In this document: piece after piece, positions 34,474 to 42,524 of the stretch
Layout: every line of letters starts with the position of its first letter
How positions within the stretch are numbered: position 1 is the first letter of the stretch
Assembly (NCBI RefSeq): GCF_001424345.1
Contig: NZ_LMPF01000021.1
Location: 260,542 to 324,541 of the forward strand
DNA from: Burkholderia sp. Leaf177
Lineage (GTDB): Bacteria > Pseudomonadota > Gammaproteobacteria > Burkholderiales > Burkholderiaceae
Direction: 5' to 3'
DNA: 64,000 nt
Position numbers and translations under genes: made by a program
The notes under the pieces: model-generated
Databases searched by the model: none
What the model was told of the DNA's origin: nothing
Seen by the model: the letters and a program-made list of their open reading frames with translations, nothing else

Positions 34474-34681
34474 AAGCGCGGGGGCGCATCCGGCCAGGCG
34501 GTCCGCGCGGAAATACGCGCTTGCACGAGCGATTCCTGGGCGGCGTCACGCGAACATAATTGGAAAACATGACCACGCCCGTGCTAATGTCGCACTAATG
34601 CTTCACCCATTCAGCGTTGCGTTCATGGCTCAGTGTCCTTGCGCATCCTTAATGCCCGCCCGTTCGCGGGCATCTTTTTTT
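34474..34681 (+). ncRNA. Candidate oxygen-regulated small RNA or attenuated leader
   Basis: The interval runs from the predicted FNR-dependent start to a strong intrinsic terminator at 34652-34681. It has no convincing protein: the one frame across it starts from TTG, has no ribosome site and is compositionally poor. Its length of about 208 nt resembles PhrS, the ANR-controlled small RNA of Pseudomonas, but no sequence relation is claimed. It could instead be the leader of the response regulator gene at 34733, with the hairpin acting as an attenuator. Confidence 0.45.
34652..34681 (+). terminator. Intrinsic terminator upstream of the response regulator gene
   Basis: Perfect eight-base stem ATGCCCGC / GCGGGCAT with a six-base loop, then C and a run of seven T. 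It lies 52 bp before the start codon of the next gene, in the same orientation, which is unusual unless it ends a separate short transcript or attenuates the leader. Confidence 0.85.
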
Positions 34682-34732
34682 GTAACGCGCACCGCAGCTT
34701 TTTGCGGCGCATAGCGAGGAACATTTTCAGCA

Positions 34733-35380
34733 ATGACGCGGGTTCTGATCTCCGATGACCATACGCTCGTACGCGACGGCCTGCGCCATATCCTGGACAG
34801 CGCCGTCGGAGTCGAGGTAGCCGGCGAGGCAAGCGATGGCGCCACGACCATCGCGATGATCCGCGAGATCCCCGCCGATGTACTCGTCCTCGACCTGTCG
34901 ATGCCTGGACGCAACGGCGTCGAGTTGCTCAAGCAGATCAAGGACGAAAAACCGGCGTTGCGCGTGCTGATCCTCACCATGCACGCGGAGCAGCAATATG
35001 CGGTGCGCGCATTCAAGGCCGGCGCATCGGGCTATCTGACCAAGGAAAGCGCAAGCGCCGAGCTCGTTACGGCGGTCAGCAAGGTTGCATCGGGTGGCGT
35101 GTACGTGAGCCTCGCCATGGCTGAACGCCTGGCGCTCAGCCTCTCCGACCGCTGTGACGACCTGCCGCATCAACGTCTGTCTGATCGCGAGTTCGAGGTG
35201 TTTCGGCGTATCGCGAGCGGAGAAACCATCACGCAGATCGCCCAGGCGCTCTCGGTCAGCGCGAAGACTATCAGCACCTACAAGACCCGCATTCTCGACA
35301 AGATGCAGATGCCTCACGACGCAGCGCTCGTGCGTTATGCCTTGCGGCAGAAGCTCTTCGAAGACGACCACGAAACGTAA
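34733..35380 (+). CDS. NarL/UvrY-type response regulator
   Basis: A 215-residue two-component regulator. The receiver has the acidic pocket ISDDH near residue 8, the phosphorylation Asp in VLVLDLSMPG near 54, and the conserved T and K in LILTMHA and SGYLTKES. The C-terminal LuxR-type helix-turn-helix is LSDREFEVFRRIASGETITQIAQALSVSAKTISTYKTRILDKM near residues 150-195. No histidine kinase is adjacent. The ribosome site (GAGGAA) is 12 bases from the ATG. It sits between an FNR-box promoter and an FNR-type gene, which suggests a role in respiratory or redox adaptation. Confidence 0.9.
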   Translation: MTRVLISDDHTLVRDGLRHILDSAVGVEVAGEASDGATTIAMIREIPADVLVLDLSMPGRNGVELLKQIKDEKPALRVLILTMHAEQQYAVRAFKAGASGYLTKESASAELVTAVSKVASGGVYVSLAMAERLALSLSDRCDDLPHQRLSDREFEVFRRIASGETITQIAQALSVSAKTISTYKTRILDKMQMPHDAALVRYALRQKLFEDDHET

Positions 35381-35650
35381 AGGCCGGTTCAGCGCCCAGT
35401 TTCCGATTCGTGTAGTCCGTTTCCTACACGGACTCCCAAATACCTACATCAAGCGCAGCCGCTTGCTGATTTCATTTTGAGATAGAGTCGACCATACTCG
35501 GTTTCATCGAGCGTCGGCTTGCTTCGGGGACATCGGCGAAAGCCGACAAGCGCTCATTGAATAGCCGGCGAATCATCCGCGCGAGCGACGGACAAACGAC
35601 GGACAAACGTCGCGCAAATGCACCGAAGCAATTCAATCACGGGAGACGCC

Positions 35651-36511
35651 ATGACGTCAGCGACTGCCTGCGCATCTTCAGTATCGAAGCCGACGGCTTT
35701 CACGCGCGCGGCACAGCGGGCCAAGCCGGTTCCCGCTTTACATCCCGCCTCACATCCCGCTTCACATCCCGCTTCACATCCCGCTTCACATCCCGCCTCA
35801 CATCCCGCCTCACGTCCCGCTTTACATACCGATACGCGCTGTTCTGGCTGTTCATTGCACGCCATCTGCATGCCGCCCACACTGACTGACGCTGAACTCG
35901 ACAGGCTCGATGCCATCATCTGTTCAACACGCCTCGTTCGGCGCGGCGAGACGCTTTACCGGACGGGAGACGCGTTCAAAAGCATTTATGCCGTGCGCAC
36001 GGGTTGCTTCAAGACGGTCGTGACGCATCGCGACGGGCAAGAGCAGGTCACGGGCTTTCATATCGCGGGCGAGCCGCTCGGACTCGACGGCGTCTGTACC
36101 GGCGAACAGAACTGCGATGCCATCGCGCTCGAAGACAGCAAGGTCTGCGTGATTCCCTTCGACCTTCTCGAAGACCTTTGCCACGAGGTCCGAGCCGTGC
36201 AGCAGCATGTTCACCGGATGATGAGCGGCGAGATCGTCAGGGAATCCGGCCTGATGATGATGCTCGGCACCATGACCGCCGAGCAGCGTGTGGCAACGTT
36301 CCTGATCAACCTTTCCTCGCGCATGAAGGTGCGTGGCTATTCGGCGGCCGAGTTCAATCTGCGCATGACGCGCGGGGAGATAGGCAGTTATCTCGGATTG
36401 AAGCTCGAGACCGTGAGCCGGATGTTTTCCAGGTTACAGAAAGAGCGGATCGTCGATACGAACGGCAAGCAGATTCGCATTATCGACAGCGAGCGGCTCG
36501 CCGAAGTTTGA
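35651..36511 (+). CDS. FNR/Anr-type oxygen-sensing regulator with HPAS-repeat N-terminus
   Basis: A 286-residue Crp/Fnr protein with all four predicted [4Fe-4S] ligands: C64-x2-C67-x5-C73 (CSGCSLHAIC) and C166 (KVCVIPF), the last matching E. coli FNR C122. The cyclic-nucleotide-binding fold follows, and the recognition helix LGLKLETVSRMFSRLQ carries the E-x-x-S-R that reads TTGAT half-sites. The start at 35651 has GGGAG at six bases. The N-terminus before the first Cys is extended by six HPAS repeats and a variant, coded by 12-bp DNA repeats. Two tandem GACGGACAAAC units (35587-35608) lie in the leader. It would switch gene expression at low oxygen. Confidence 0.92.
   Translation: MTSATACASSVSKPTAFTRAAQRAKPVPALHPASHPASHPASHPASHPASHPASRPALHTDTRCSGCSLHAICMPPTLTDAELDRLDAIICSTRLVRRGETLYRTGDAFKSIYAVRTGCFKTVVTHRDGQEQVTGFHIAGEPLGLDGVCTGEQNCDAIALEDSKVCVIPFDLLEDLCHEVRAVQQHVHRMMSGEIVRESGLMMMLGTMTAEQRVATFLINLSSRMKVRGYSAAEFNLRMTRGEIGSYLGLKLETVSRMFSRLQKERIVDTNGKQIRIIDSERLAEV
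35741..35824. repeat. 12-bp tandem repeat coding HPAS
   Basis: Six copies of CATCCCGC(C/T)TCA followed by one variant unit (CGTCCCGCTTTA). Because 12 is a multiple of three, gain or loss of units keeps the reading frame and only changes the length of the linker before the Fe-S cysteines. Confidence 0.95.
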
Positions 36512-36577
36512 CCCGGCGCGCGCCATGTCTCGTCCAGTCACGTCGCGTTCCGGCTTGCATTGCCGACGGCAAAACAC

Positions 36578-37324
36578 ATGCCCTTGAACTATCTGCGCAG
36601 CTTCACGCGGCCGGAGCGCACCGGCGAGAGCAACCGGCGCCTCGGGCGCTGGCTTGCATTCATTGCCGGCGCCGCGAACGCCGGCGGTTTTCTCGCGGTC
36701 GGCCAATACACGTCGCACATGTCCGGCGTGGTGTCGGCACTTGCCGACAACCTTTCGCTTGGCGATGCCGGTCTCGTTGTTGCGGGCTTGAGTTCACTCG
36801 TGGCGTTCATGTCGGGCGCAGCGACGTCCGCGATCATGATCAACTGGGGCAGGCGGCGAGCCGCGCAAAGCGAGTACGCGTTGCCGCTGCTGCTGGAAGC
36901 TGCGTTGCTGCTGCTCTTCGGGCTGATCGGCGCGAATCTCGAAGGCGACCGGATCCTGTTCGTCCCGGCCACGGTCGCGTTGCTTTGTTTTGTCATGGGC
37001 TTGCAGAACGCCATGATCACGAAGATATCGAAGGCTGAAATCCGCACCACGCACGTGACCGGGCTCGTGACCGATATAGGGATCGAACTTGGCAAGCTCG
37101 TGTACTGGAATACTTCGCACAACGAAGGCACGCGCGCCGTTAAGGCGGACCGGTCGAAGCTCAGGCTTCTTGCGTCGCTGCTCGGGATGTTTTTTACTGG
37201 CGGCATTGCAGGCGCGATGGGATTCAAACACGTCGGTTTTATCGCGACGATTCCGCTTGCCGCAATGCTCGTCGTGCTCGCGGTCGTACCGCTGGTCGAC
37301 GATCTCGTCGGCCAGCGGCATTGA
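36578..37324 (+). CDS. DUF1275 (YoaK-family) membrane protein
   Basis: A 248-residue integral membrane protein with about six hydrophobic segments. The family signature FIAGAANAGGFLAVGQYTSHMSGVVSALADNLSLGD is near residues 27-62, and CFVMGLQNAMITKISKAEIRTTHVTGLVTDIGIELGKLVYW near 128-168. Function of the family is not established; transport has been proposed. The ATG at 36578 is preferred to a TTG at 36560. It follows the FNR-type gene by 66 bp on the same strand, so cotranscription is possible. Confidence 0.87.
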   Translation: MPLNYLRSFTRPERTGESNRRLGRWLAFIAGAANAGGFLAVGQYTSHMSGVVSALADNLSLGDAGLVVAGLSSLVAFMSGAATSAIMINWGRRRAAQSEYALPLLLEAALLLLFGLIGANLEGDRILFVPATVALLCFVMGLQNAMITKISKAEIRTTHVTGLVTDIGIELGKLVYWNTSHNEGTRAVKADRSKLRLLASLLGMFFTGGIAGAMGFKHVGFIATIPLAAMLVVLAVVPLVDDLVGQRH

Positions 37325-37339
37325 TCGATTTGCACGCGT

Positions 37340-37930
37340 TCAGCCCAATGTGAAACGTTCCCGCGTGGTCACGTAATCGCTTGCGCCGAAGCGCCCGACC
37401 GGGAAATAGTGCTGTAGCCGCACGCGCCAGGTTTCGGTGTCGATCAGTTCATCGCGCGCGTGCAGCCTGTGAACCCGCCCGATGAAAATATGACGGCTCG
37501 TGGTTTCGAGCGTCTCCCACAACGTACATTCGAACGCAACCGGCGCCTCGGCGATTCTCGGCGGCGCGACGTGCGAACTCGGAACCGGCGTGAGCCCGAC
37601 CTTCTCCAGCTCGCTGACATCGGGCGGCAGCCGCTCTCCACAGCGATGCATTTTTTCCGCCATCGCTTCGTCGCTGAGATGCACCACGAACTCGCGGCTG
37701 CGTGCAATGTTCGTGGCGGTGTCCTTGAGCGATCCATCGTCGAGACGATTGATGCTGATCATCACGATGGGTGGCTCCTCGCCCATCATGTTGAACATCG
37801 AAAACGGCGCGGCGTTGATCGTTCCGGTCGCGCTCAACGTTGTCACGAGGGCGATGGGACGCGGCACGATCAGGCTCGCCATGAGCTTGTATCGCTGATA
37901 TTCCGTGATGGCTTCGAAGTCGATTTCCAT
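37340..37930 (-). CDS. Flavin reductase-like FMN-binding protein
   Basis: A 196-residue protein of the flavin reductase-like domain family (split barrel). Visible signature: YKLMASLIVPRPIALVTTLSATGTINAAPFSMFNMMGEEPPIVMISINR near residues 14-62, and the late HIFIGRVHRLHAR. The start at 37930 was chosen because the longer frame only reads back through the GntR gene. It is the last gene of a deacetylase-gntR-reductase group. It may supply reduced FMN or act directly as an FMN enzyme; no partner monooxygenase is adjacent, though the one at 966 is in the window. Confidence 0.85.
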   Translation of the reverse strand: MEIDFEAITEYQRYKLMASLIVPRPIALVTTLSATGTINAAPFSMFNMMGEEPPIVMISINRLDDGSLKDTATNIARSREFVVHLSDEAMAEKMHRCGERLPPDVSELEKVGLTPVPSSHVAPPRIAEAPVAFECTLWETLETTSRHIFIGRVHRLHARDELIDTETWRVRLQHYFPVGRFGASDYVTTRERFTLG

Positions 37931-37955
37931 GATGGCCTGTTCAGTATTCGAGTGT

Positions 37956-38666
37956 TCAGGGTTGAACCAAACCGAGCAGTTGCCCAAGGCTTTTTTCGCC
38001 TTGCATGCGCGATGTTTCGATGCGCTCTTCAAGCTCGCGAAGATGCGCTTCCATGCGGCGGATCGCGCCGGGCGCATCGCGCGCTTCGATGCAATCGACG
38101 ATTGCCGCGTGTTCATCGTGTTCGCAAGGCGCGTTTCCCGGCGGTTCGTACACGCCGACAATGAGCGAGCATCGCGATACGAGTTCGCTCAGATAACGCT
38201 GCAGGATGGAGTTGCCCGCAAGCCCTGCAATCCGCAAATGGAAGTCGCTGGCAAGGCGCGCCCATGATGGCTGATCGAAGCGATGCATGGCTTCGTGTTC
38301 GTCGGCAAGCTGGCGGCGCAATGCTTCAATGTCGCGCGCGCTCGCGCGTTGCACCGCGAGTTCCACGAGCACGCGTTCGAGCGAACGCCGCGCTTCGAAG
38401 ATCTCGCGCGTCTCTTCAGGCGTCGGCTCCGCGATGACCGCGCCCTTGTTCGGCCTGAGCGCCACGATACCTTCATACGCGAGGCGCTCCAGCACGCGCC
38501 GTACGACTGCGCGGCCCACGCCGAACAACTGGCACAGCTCCGGCTCGGGAAGCTTGGTGCCGGGCGTCAGACGATGGTTGAGGACACCGTCGAAGATCGC
38601 TTGATACAGGCGTGTATCCACGTCTTGCGTGGCCTCTGGCTCAGGCGGGTTTTCTTTCCGTGTCAT
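37956..38666 (-). CDS. GntR-family regulator, FadR/FCD type
   Basis: A 236-residue regulator. The winged helix is at about residues 18-80 (LYQAIFDGVLNHRLTPGTKLPEPELCQLFGVGRAVVRRVLERLAYEGIVALRPNKG), followed by the all-helical FCD effector domain with the metal-ligand pattern: FHLRIAGLAGN, then HDEHAAIVDCIEARD and AHLRELEE. Its start overlaps the stop of the deacetylase gene by four bases (ATGA), so translation is coupled. It most likely controls this operon and the divergent ABC transporter. A dyad at 39771-39787 is a candidate site. Confidence 0.9.
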   Translation of the reverse strand: MTRKENPPEPEATQDVDTRLYQAIFDGVLNHRLTPGTKLPEPELCQLFGVGRAVVRRVLERLAYEGIVALRPNKGAVIAEPTPEETREIFEARRSLERVLVELAVQRASARDIEALRRQLADEHEAMHRFDQPSWARLASDFHLRIAGLAGNSILQRYLSELVSRCSLIVGVYEPPGNAPCEHDEHAAIVDCIEARDAPGAIRRMEAHLRELEERIETSRMQGEKSLGQLLGLVQP

Positions 38667-39640
38667 GCCGGTACCTGATGACGCGATGACCCGGCGAGCC
38701 CGGCGCGTTCCATCTCGTCCATGTAACGCGCGATCGCGCCGGGCGTTGTGATCCAGACGTCGCCGTTCGCGCGCGCCGCCGCAATATGTTGGAGCGCCCG
38801 TCGTAAATGCCGCAACCGGTACGGCTGACCAACCAGATAGGGATGCAGTGCGATTCCCATGACAAGCGCCTGCTTGTGCCGGCTGTTGTTGGCTTGCTCG
38901 AGCATCTCGTCGAACTGATCGATGATCATGTCCGCGAAAGCGCAGGCGTCGAGTTGCCGTCCGATGATCATCGGCAAGTCGTTGAGTTCTTGCGGATAAG
39001 GAATCGACCAGAGCGAACCGGCGCGCGTCGCCATGCGCACGGGACGGTCATCGTGGCACCAGTTGAGCGTATAACCGTAGCCCGTTTCCGCGATCAGATC
39101 GGGCGTCAGATGCGATTCCGATATCCACGGAGAAAGCCATCCCGATGGCGGCGTGCCCGAATGCAACGCAATGCGTTCGCGGCAATGAACCAGCAGCGCG
39201 CGCTCGGCGATTTCGTCGAAATCACTTTGGCGATGCGCGTTCGTATGCCCATGTGCAATGAGCTCGTCGCCGCGCGCAAGACATGCGTCGATGACCTCGG
39301 GGCAATGATCATAAAGAGCGGTATTGATCAGCGTGCCGGAAGGCATCTCGAGCTGATCGAAGAGTTCCATGCAGCGCCATACGCCCACGCGGTTGCCGTA
39401 TTCGCGCCAGCTGTAATTGAGCACGTCGGGTTGCGGCGAGAGCGGACCCAGCGCCGCGCCGAGACCTTCCCCAAACGCAAAATGTTCGATGTTGAAGCCG
39501 AGATAGACGGCGAGTCCGGTATCTCCCGGCCATCGAAACGAATCGGTATCGGCGATCGGCCGATACGGAAAACGCGTGTGCGTCGCGAGCGGACCGAATC
39601 TCGATTCGCCTTCTGCGCCAGCGTGACGATTGATGTCCAT
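38663..39640 (-). CDS. PuuE-like polysaccharide-deacetylase-fold protein (amidohydrolase)
   Basis: A 325-residue NodB-fold protein of the subgroup containing allantoinase PuuE and peptidoglycan deacetylase PgdA-like enzymes that act on small amides. Segments: DTGLAVYLGFNIEHFAFGEG, YSWREYGNRVGVWRCMELFD, GDELIAHGHTNAHRQSDFDE, GTPPSGWLSPWISES and MGIALHPYLVGQPYRLRHLRRAL. The metal-binding HGHTNAH and the late LHPY are visible, while the classical TFDDG is replaced by YLGFNIE, as in PuuE. The ATG at 39640 was preferred to an upstream frame. Substrate unknown; the divergent polyamine-type importer suggests a nitrogenous small molecule. Confidence 0.8.
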   Translation of the reverse strand: MDINRHAGAEGESRFGPLATHTRFPYRPIADTDSFRWPGDTGLAVYLGFNIEHFAFGEGLGAALGPLSPQPDVLNYSWREYGNRVGVWRCMELFDQLEMPSGTLINTALYDHCPEVIDACLARGDELIAHGHTNAHRQSDFDEIAERALLVHCRERIALHSGTPPSGWLSPWISESHLTPDLIAETGYGYTLNWCHDDRPVRMATRAGSLWSIPYPQELNDLPMIIGRQLDACAFADMIIDQFDEMLEQANNSRHKQALVMGIALHPYLVGQPYRLRHLRRALQHIAAARANGDVWITTPGAIARYMDEMERAGLAGSSRHQVPA

Positions 39641-39770
39641 GTTCAAAAACCCCGATGACAACATGTGCTGCGTGTGAACCTTTTTGGTGGATTGCGCCCC
39701 GAAGCGAACCAGCGGCGCACCGTGATCGTGCGGCTTTCGGTGATTATTCGCCGACGGATCAGTTTCGAAT

Positions 39771-39787
39771 CGTGTGCAATTTACACG
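39771..39787. promoter_or_regulatory. Dyad in the divergent deacetylase/transporter control region
   Basis: CGTGT-N7-ACACG is a perfect five-base-arm palindrome in the 366-bp region between the deacetylase operon and the transporter operon. The GT...AC core is of the kind bound by FCD-type GntR regulators. Apart from this and the repeats at 39933-39984, nothing else was recognised in the region. Confidence 0.4.
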
Positions 39788-39932
39788 CCATATCGTAGAC
39801 GTTCAATAGCAGCGATGGTTTGCACGAAACCGCGCTTGATGCAAACAAAGTGGCATGTGTCTTGCATTTGGCAATGCGTCAGCCGACCTTCGTCGATCGC
39901 CACGCCTCGAACAGGAACGCATCGCATGAGTT

Positions 39933-39984
39933 CGTCCATATGATCCGTCCACATGATCCGTCCATATGTATCGTCCATATGAGT
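39933..39984. repeat. Four 13-bp direct repeats upstream of the ABC ATPase gene
   Basis: Units begin at 39933, 39946, 39959 and 39972 with consensus CGTCCATATGATC (each unit has at most a few changes). Degenerate copies with CAATATGA continue to about 40013, through the start codon of the ATPase gene. Each unit holds a CATATG-like half palindrome. Confidence 0.85.
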
Positions 39985-40006
39985 GAGCCAATATGAATCC
40001 GTCAAT

Positions 40007-41065
40007 ATGAGTCAGTCCACTTCAGCCGTACTCAAGACCGAAGCCGCGGACATTGAACTCGTGCATGTGTCGAAACAATATGGCGATTCGCTTGCGGTCG
40101 ATTCCATCGACTTGCGGATTCCCGGCGGCCAATATTGCTGTCTGCTTGGGCCGTCGGGCTGCGGCAAGACATCGACATTAAGAATGATCGCGGGTCACGA
40201 GTCGATCACCGACGGTGACATCCTCATAGGCCAGCGTAACGTCACGCGCGCGCAGCCAGCCACGCGGGGCACCGCGATGGTCTTCCAGAGCTACGCCCTT
40301 TTCCCGCATCTGTCCGCACTCGATAACGTCGCGTTCAGCTTGAAGATGCGCGGCGTTGCGAAAGACGCGCGCCGCAAGCGTGCGGGCGAATTGCTCGAAC
40401 TGGTTGCGATGAGCGCCTTCGCCGAACGCAAGCCATCGCAGTTATCGGGTGGCCAGCAACAGCGTGTCGCACTCGCGCGCGCGTTGCTGAACGAACCACG
40501 TTGCCTCTTGCTCGATGAACCCTTGTCCGCGCTCGACCCGTTCTTGCGCATCCAGATGCGCGCCGAACTTAAGCGCTGGCAGAAAGAACTCGGCATCACG
40601 TTCGTGCACGTCACGCATTCGCAGGAAGAAGCAATGGCGCTCGCCGACATGGTCGTGGTGATGAGTCACGGGCGCATAGAACAAAGCGGTTCGCCGCGTG
40701 AAGTCTTCAACCGCCCGCGCACCGAATTCGTCGCGCGTTTTCTCGGCGGCCATAACGTGCTCAGCGCGAACGGGCACGCGTTCACCGTGCGCGCCGACCA
40801 CTTGCGCATAGCGCCTCACGGCATCACGCCGGTACAGACGCCGGGAAGCGATGGCGGACTTAGCCGTATCGGCGGGATTCCTTGCACGGTTCGCGAAACC
40901 GAATATCAGGGCACGCATTTGCGCATGACGCTTGCGCCGCTCGATGGTTCGCCTGAACTCATCTCGCTGCTACCCGATAACGAATACGACCCTAAGCGCC
41001 TCGGCCCCGACGCGCGTGTAGTCGTGTGGTGGGACGAGCAGGACGCCCATGCATTTGCAGCATAA
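40007..41065 (+). CDS. Polyamine-family ABC importer ATPase (PotA-like)
   Basis: A 352-residue ATPase with Walker A GPSGCGKTSTLRMIAG, Q-loop VFQSYALFPHLSA, signature LSGGQQQRVALARAL, Walker B LLLDEPLSALD and H-loop THSQEEAMALADM, followed by a C-terminal TOBE-type regulatory domain (residues about 250-350). It powers the transporter encoded by the next three genes. The start is uncertain: the ATG at 40007 and an in-frame GTG at 39983 both lie inside the 13-bp repeat array and neither has a ribosome site. Confidence 0.9.
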   Translation: MSQSTSAVLKTEAADIELVHVSKQYGDSLAVDSIDLRIPGGQYCCLLGPSGCGKTSTLRMIAGHESITDGDILIGQRNVTRAQPATRGTAMVFQSYALFPHLSALDNVAFSLKMRGVAKDARRKRAGELLELVAMSAFAERKPSQLSGGQQQRVALARALLNEPRCLLLDEPLSALDPFLRIQMRAELKRWQKELGITFVHVTHSQEEAMALADMVVVMSHGRIEQSGSPREVFNRPRTEFVARFLGGHNVLSANGHAFTVRADHLRIAPHGITPVQTPGSDGGLSRIGGIPCTVRETEYQGTHLRMTLAPLDGSPELISLLPDNEYDPKRLGPDARVVVWWDEQDAHAFAA

Positions 41066-41138
41066 AACTGCTTTGCGTTGCGCTGAAGAAAACATTGAAC
41101 GAGAACATTGAAAGACAACGTCACCAAGGGAGATTGCA

Positions 41139-42455
41139 ATGACCGAGCGAAAAGAAAATCCGTCCAATATCACCACGACTGAGCCCGCCGAATCCAGCCT
41201 TGGATCGGGCCAAGGGCTGTCACGCCGCGCATTGCTGAAGGGCGCTGTTGCCGCTGCGGGTATTGCGGGTTTCCCTTATGTGCACGCGCAGGAAAAGATC
41301 ACGTTGCGATATCTCGGCACGGCTGTGAACCAAAGCTCGGATATCGCGAAGAAGTTTCAGGAGGACACGGGTATCCAGATTCAGTACATTCCGGTCACGA
41401 CCGATGACGTCGCCAAGCGCATCATCACGCAACCGAATTCCTTCGATATCGTCGATACCGAATATTTCTCGCTGAAGAAGCTGATTCCCGCTGGCACGCT
41501 TGCCGGCATGGACGCAAAGAAGATCAAGCTCGCCGACAAGATCACGCCCGTGCTCACGCGCGGTGAAGTCGATGGCAAGAAAATCGGCGACCAGGGCACT
41601 GCGCCCAAGAAGGTGATGTTCCTGACCGGCGCCCGTTCAACGCAGTTCTCCGCGACACCCACCGAATGGATGACGCTGATCCCGACCACCTATAACGCCG
41701 ATACGCTCGGTATTCGTCCCGACCTCATCAAGCGTCCGATCACGAGCTGGTCCGAGTTGCTCAATCCCGAGTTCAAGGGCAAGGCGGCGTTGCTCAACAT
41801 TCCCGCGATCGGCATCATGGATTCGGCGATGGCAATCGAAGCCATGGGTCACATGAAGTACGGCGACAAAGGCAACATGACCAAAGCCGAGATCGACCAG
41901 ACTATCAAGATCCTGATCGAAGCGAAACGCGCAGGCCAGTTCCGCGCTTTCTGGAAGGACTTCAACGAAAGCGTGAACCTGATGGCGTCGGGCGAAGTCG
42001 TGATCCAGTCGATGTGGTCGCCGGCTGTCACGAAGGTCCGCACGATGGGCGTTGCCTGCAAGTTCCAGCCGCTGAAGGAGGGGTATCGGTCATGGGCATC
42101 GGGCTTCGGTTTGCCGCGTTCGTTGCAGGGCCGCAAGCTCGACGCCGCGTACGAGTTCATCAACTGGTTCCAGGACGGCTGGGCTGGCGCCTACCTGATG
42201 CGCCAGGGGTATTACCCGGGCGTGACGGAGACCGCCAAGTCGCACATGCAAGCGTACGAATGGGACTACTGGATGGAAGGCAAGGCGGCCGCGCAGGACA
42301 TCAAGGCGCCCGATGGCCAGCTGCTCGAAAAGGCAGGTTCGACACGCGATGGCGGTTCGTACAACCAGCGCATGGGCGCGATCGCGTGCTGGAACGCAGT
42401 GATGGACGAGAACATCTACATGGTCCAGAAGTGGAACGAGTTCATTGCGGCCTGA
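41139..42455 (+). CDS. Polyamine-family ABC binding protein with Tat signal (PotD-like)
   Basis: A 438-residue extracytoplasmic binding protein. A twin-arginine signal is clear: LSRRALLKGAVAAAGIAGFPYVHAQ, residues about 27-51, so the protein is exported folded. The mature part has the spermidine/putrescine-type layout: ITLRYLGTAVNQSSDIAKKFQEDTG, FDIVDTEYF, PTTYNADTLGIRPDLI, SWSELLNPEFKGKAALLNIP and AYEFINWFQDGWAGAYLMRQGYYPG. The unusual length and Tat export set it apart from classical PotD. Its ligand cannot be predicted; the deacetylase across the divergent promoter suggests an amide-containing compound. Confidence 0.88.
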   Translation: MTERKENPSNITTTEPAESSLGSGQGLSRRALLKGAVAAAGIAGFPYVHAQEKITLRYLGTAVNQSSDIAKKFQEDTGIQIQYIPVTTDDVAKRIITQPNSFDIVDTEYFSLKKLIPAGTLAGMDAKKIKLADKITPVLTRGEVDGKKIGDQGTAPKKVMFLTGARSTQFSATPTEWMTLIPTTYNADTLGIRPDLIKRPITSWSELLNPEFKGKAALLNIPAIGIMDSAMAIEAMGHMKYGDKGNMTKAEIDQTIKILIEAKRAGQFRAFWKDFNESVNLMASGEVVIQSMWSPAVTKVRTMGVACKFQPLKEGYRSWASGFGLPRSLQGRKLDAAYEFINWFQDGWAGAYLMRQGYYPGVTETAKSHMQAYEWDYWMEGKAAAQDIKAPDGQLLEKAGSTRDGGSYNQRMGAIACWNAVMDENIYMVQKWNEFIAA

Positions 42456-42524
42456 GTGCGCCGGCGCCGGCTTTTTGACTGCATGAAGCCGGCTGCATCT
42501 GTTTAATCACTGGACATTCACGCG

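Noticed and set aside
34469..34714. 81-codon frame across the candidate small RNA
   Set aside because: TTG start without ribosome site, crosses the terminator hairpin, and the product is an Ala/Arg-rich low-quality sequence.
35400..35450. CGTGTAG/CTACACG hairpin after the response regulator gene considered as a terminator
   Set aside because: Seven-base stem but no T-run follows, so it cannot be called an intrinsic terminator.
35741..35824. Tandem repeats considered as a CRISPR array
   Set aside because: The units are contiguous 12-mers with no spacers and encode HPAS in frame in an FNR-type protein.
39933..40013. 13-bp repeats considered as replication iterons or CRISPR
   Set aside because: No replication initiator gene, DnaA box cluster or spacer structure nearby; the array sits at a promoter.
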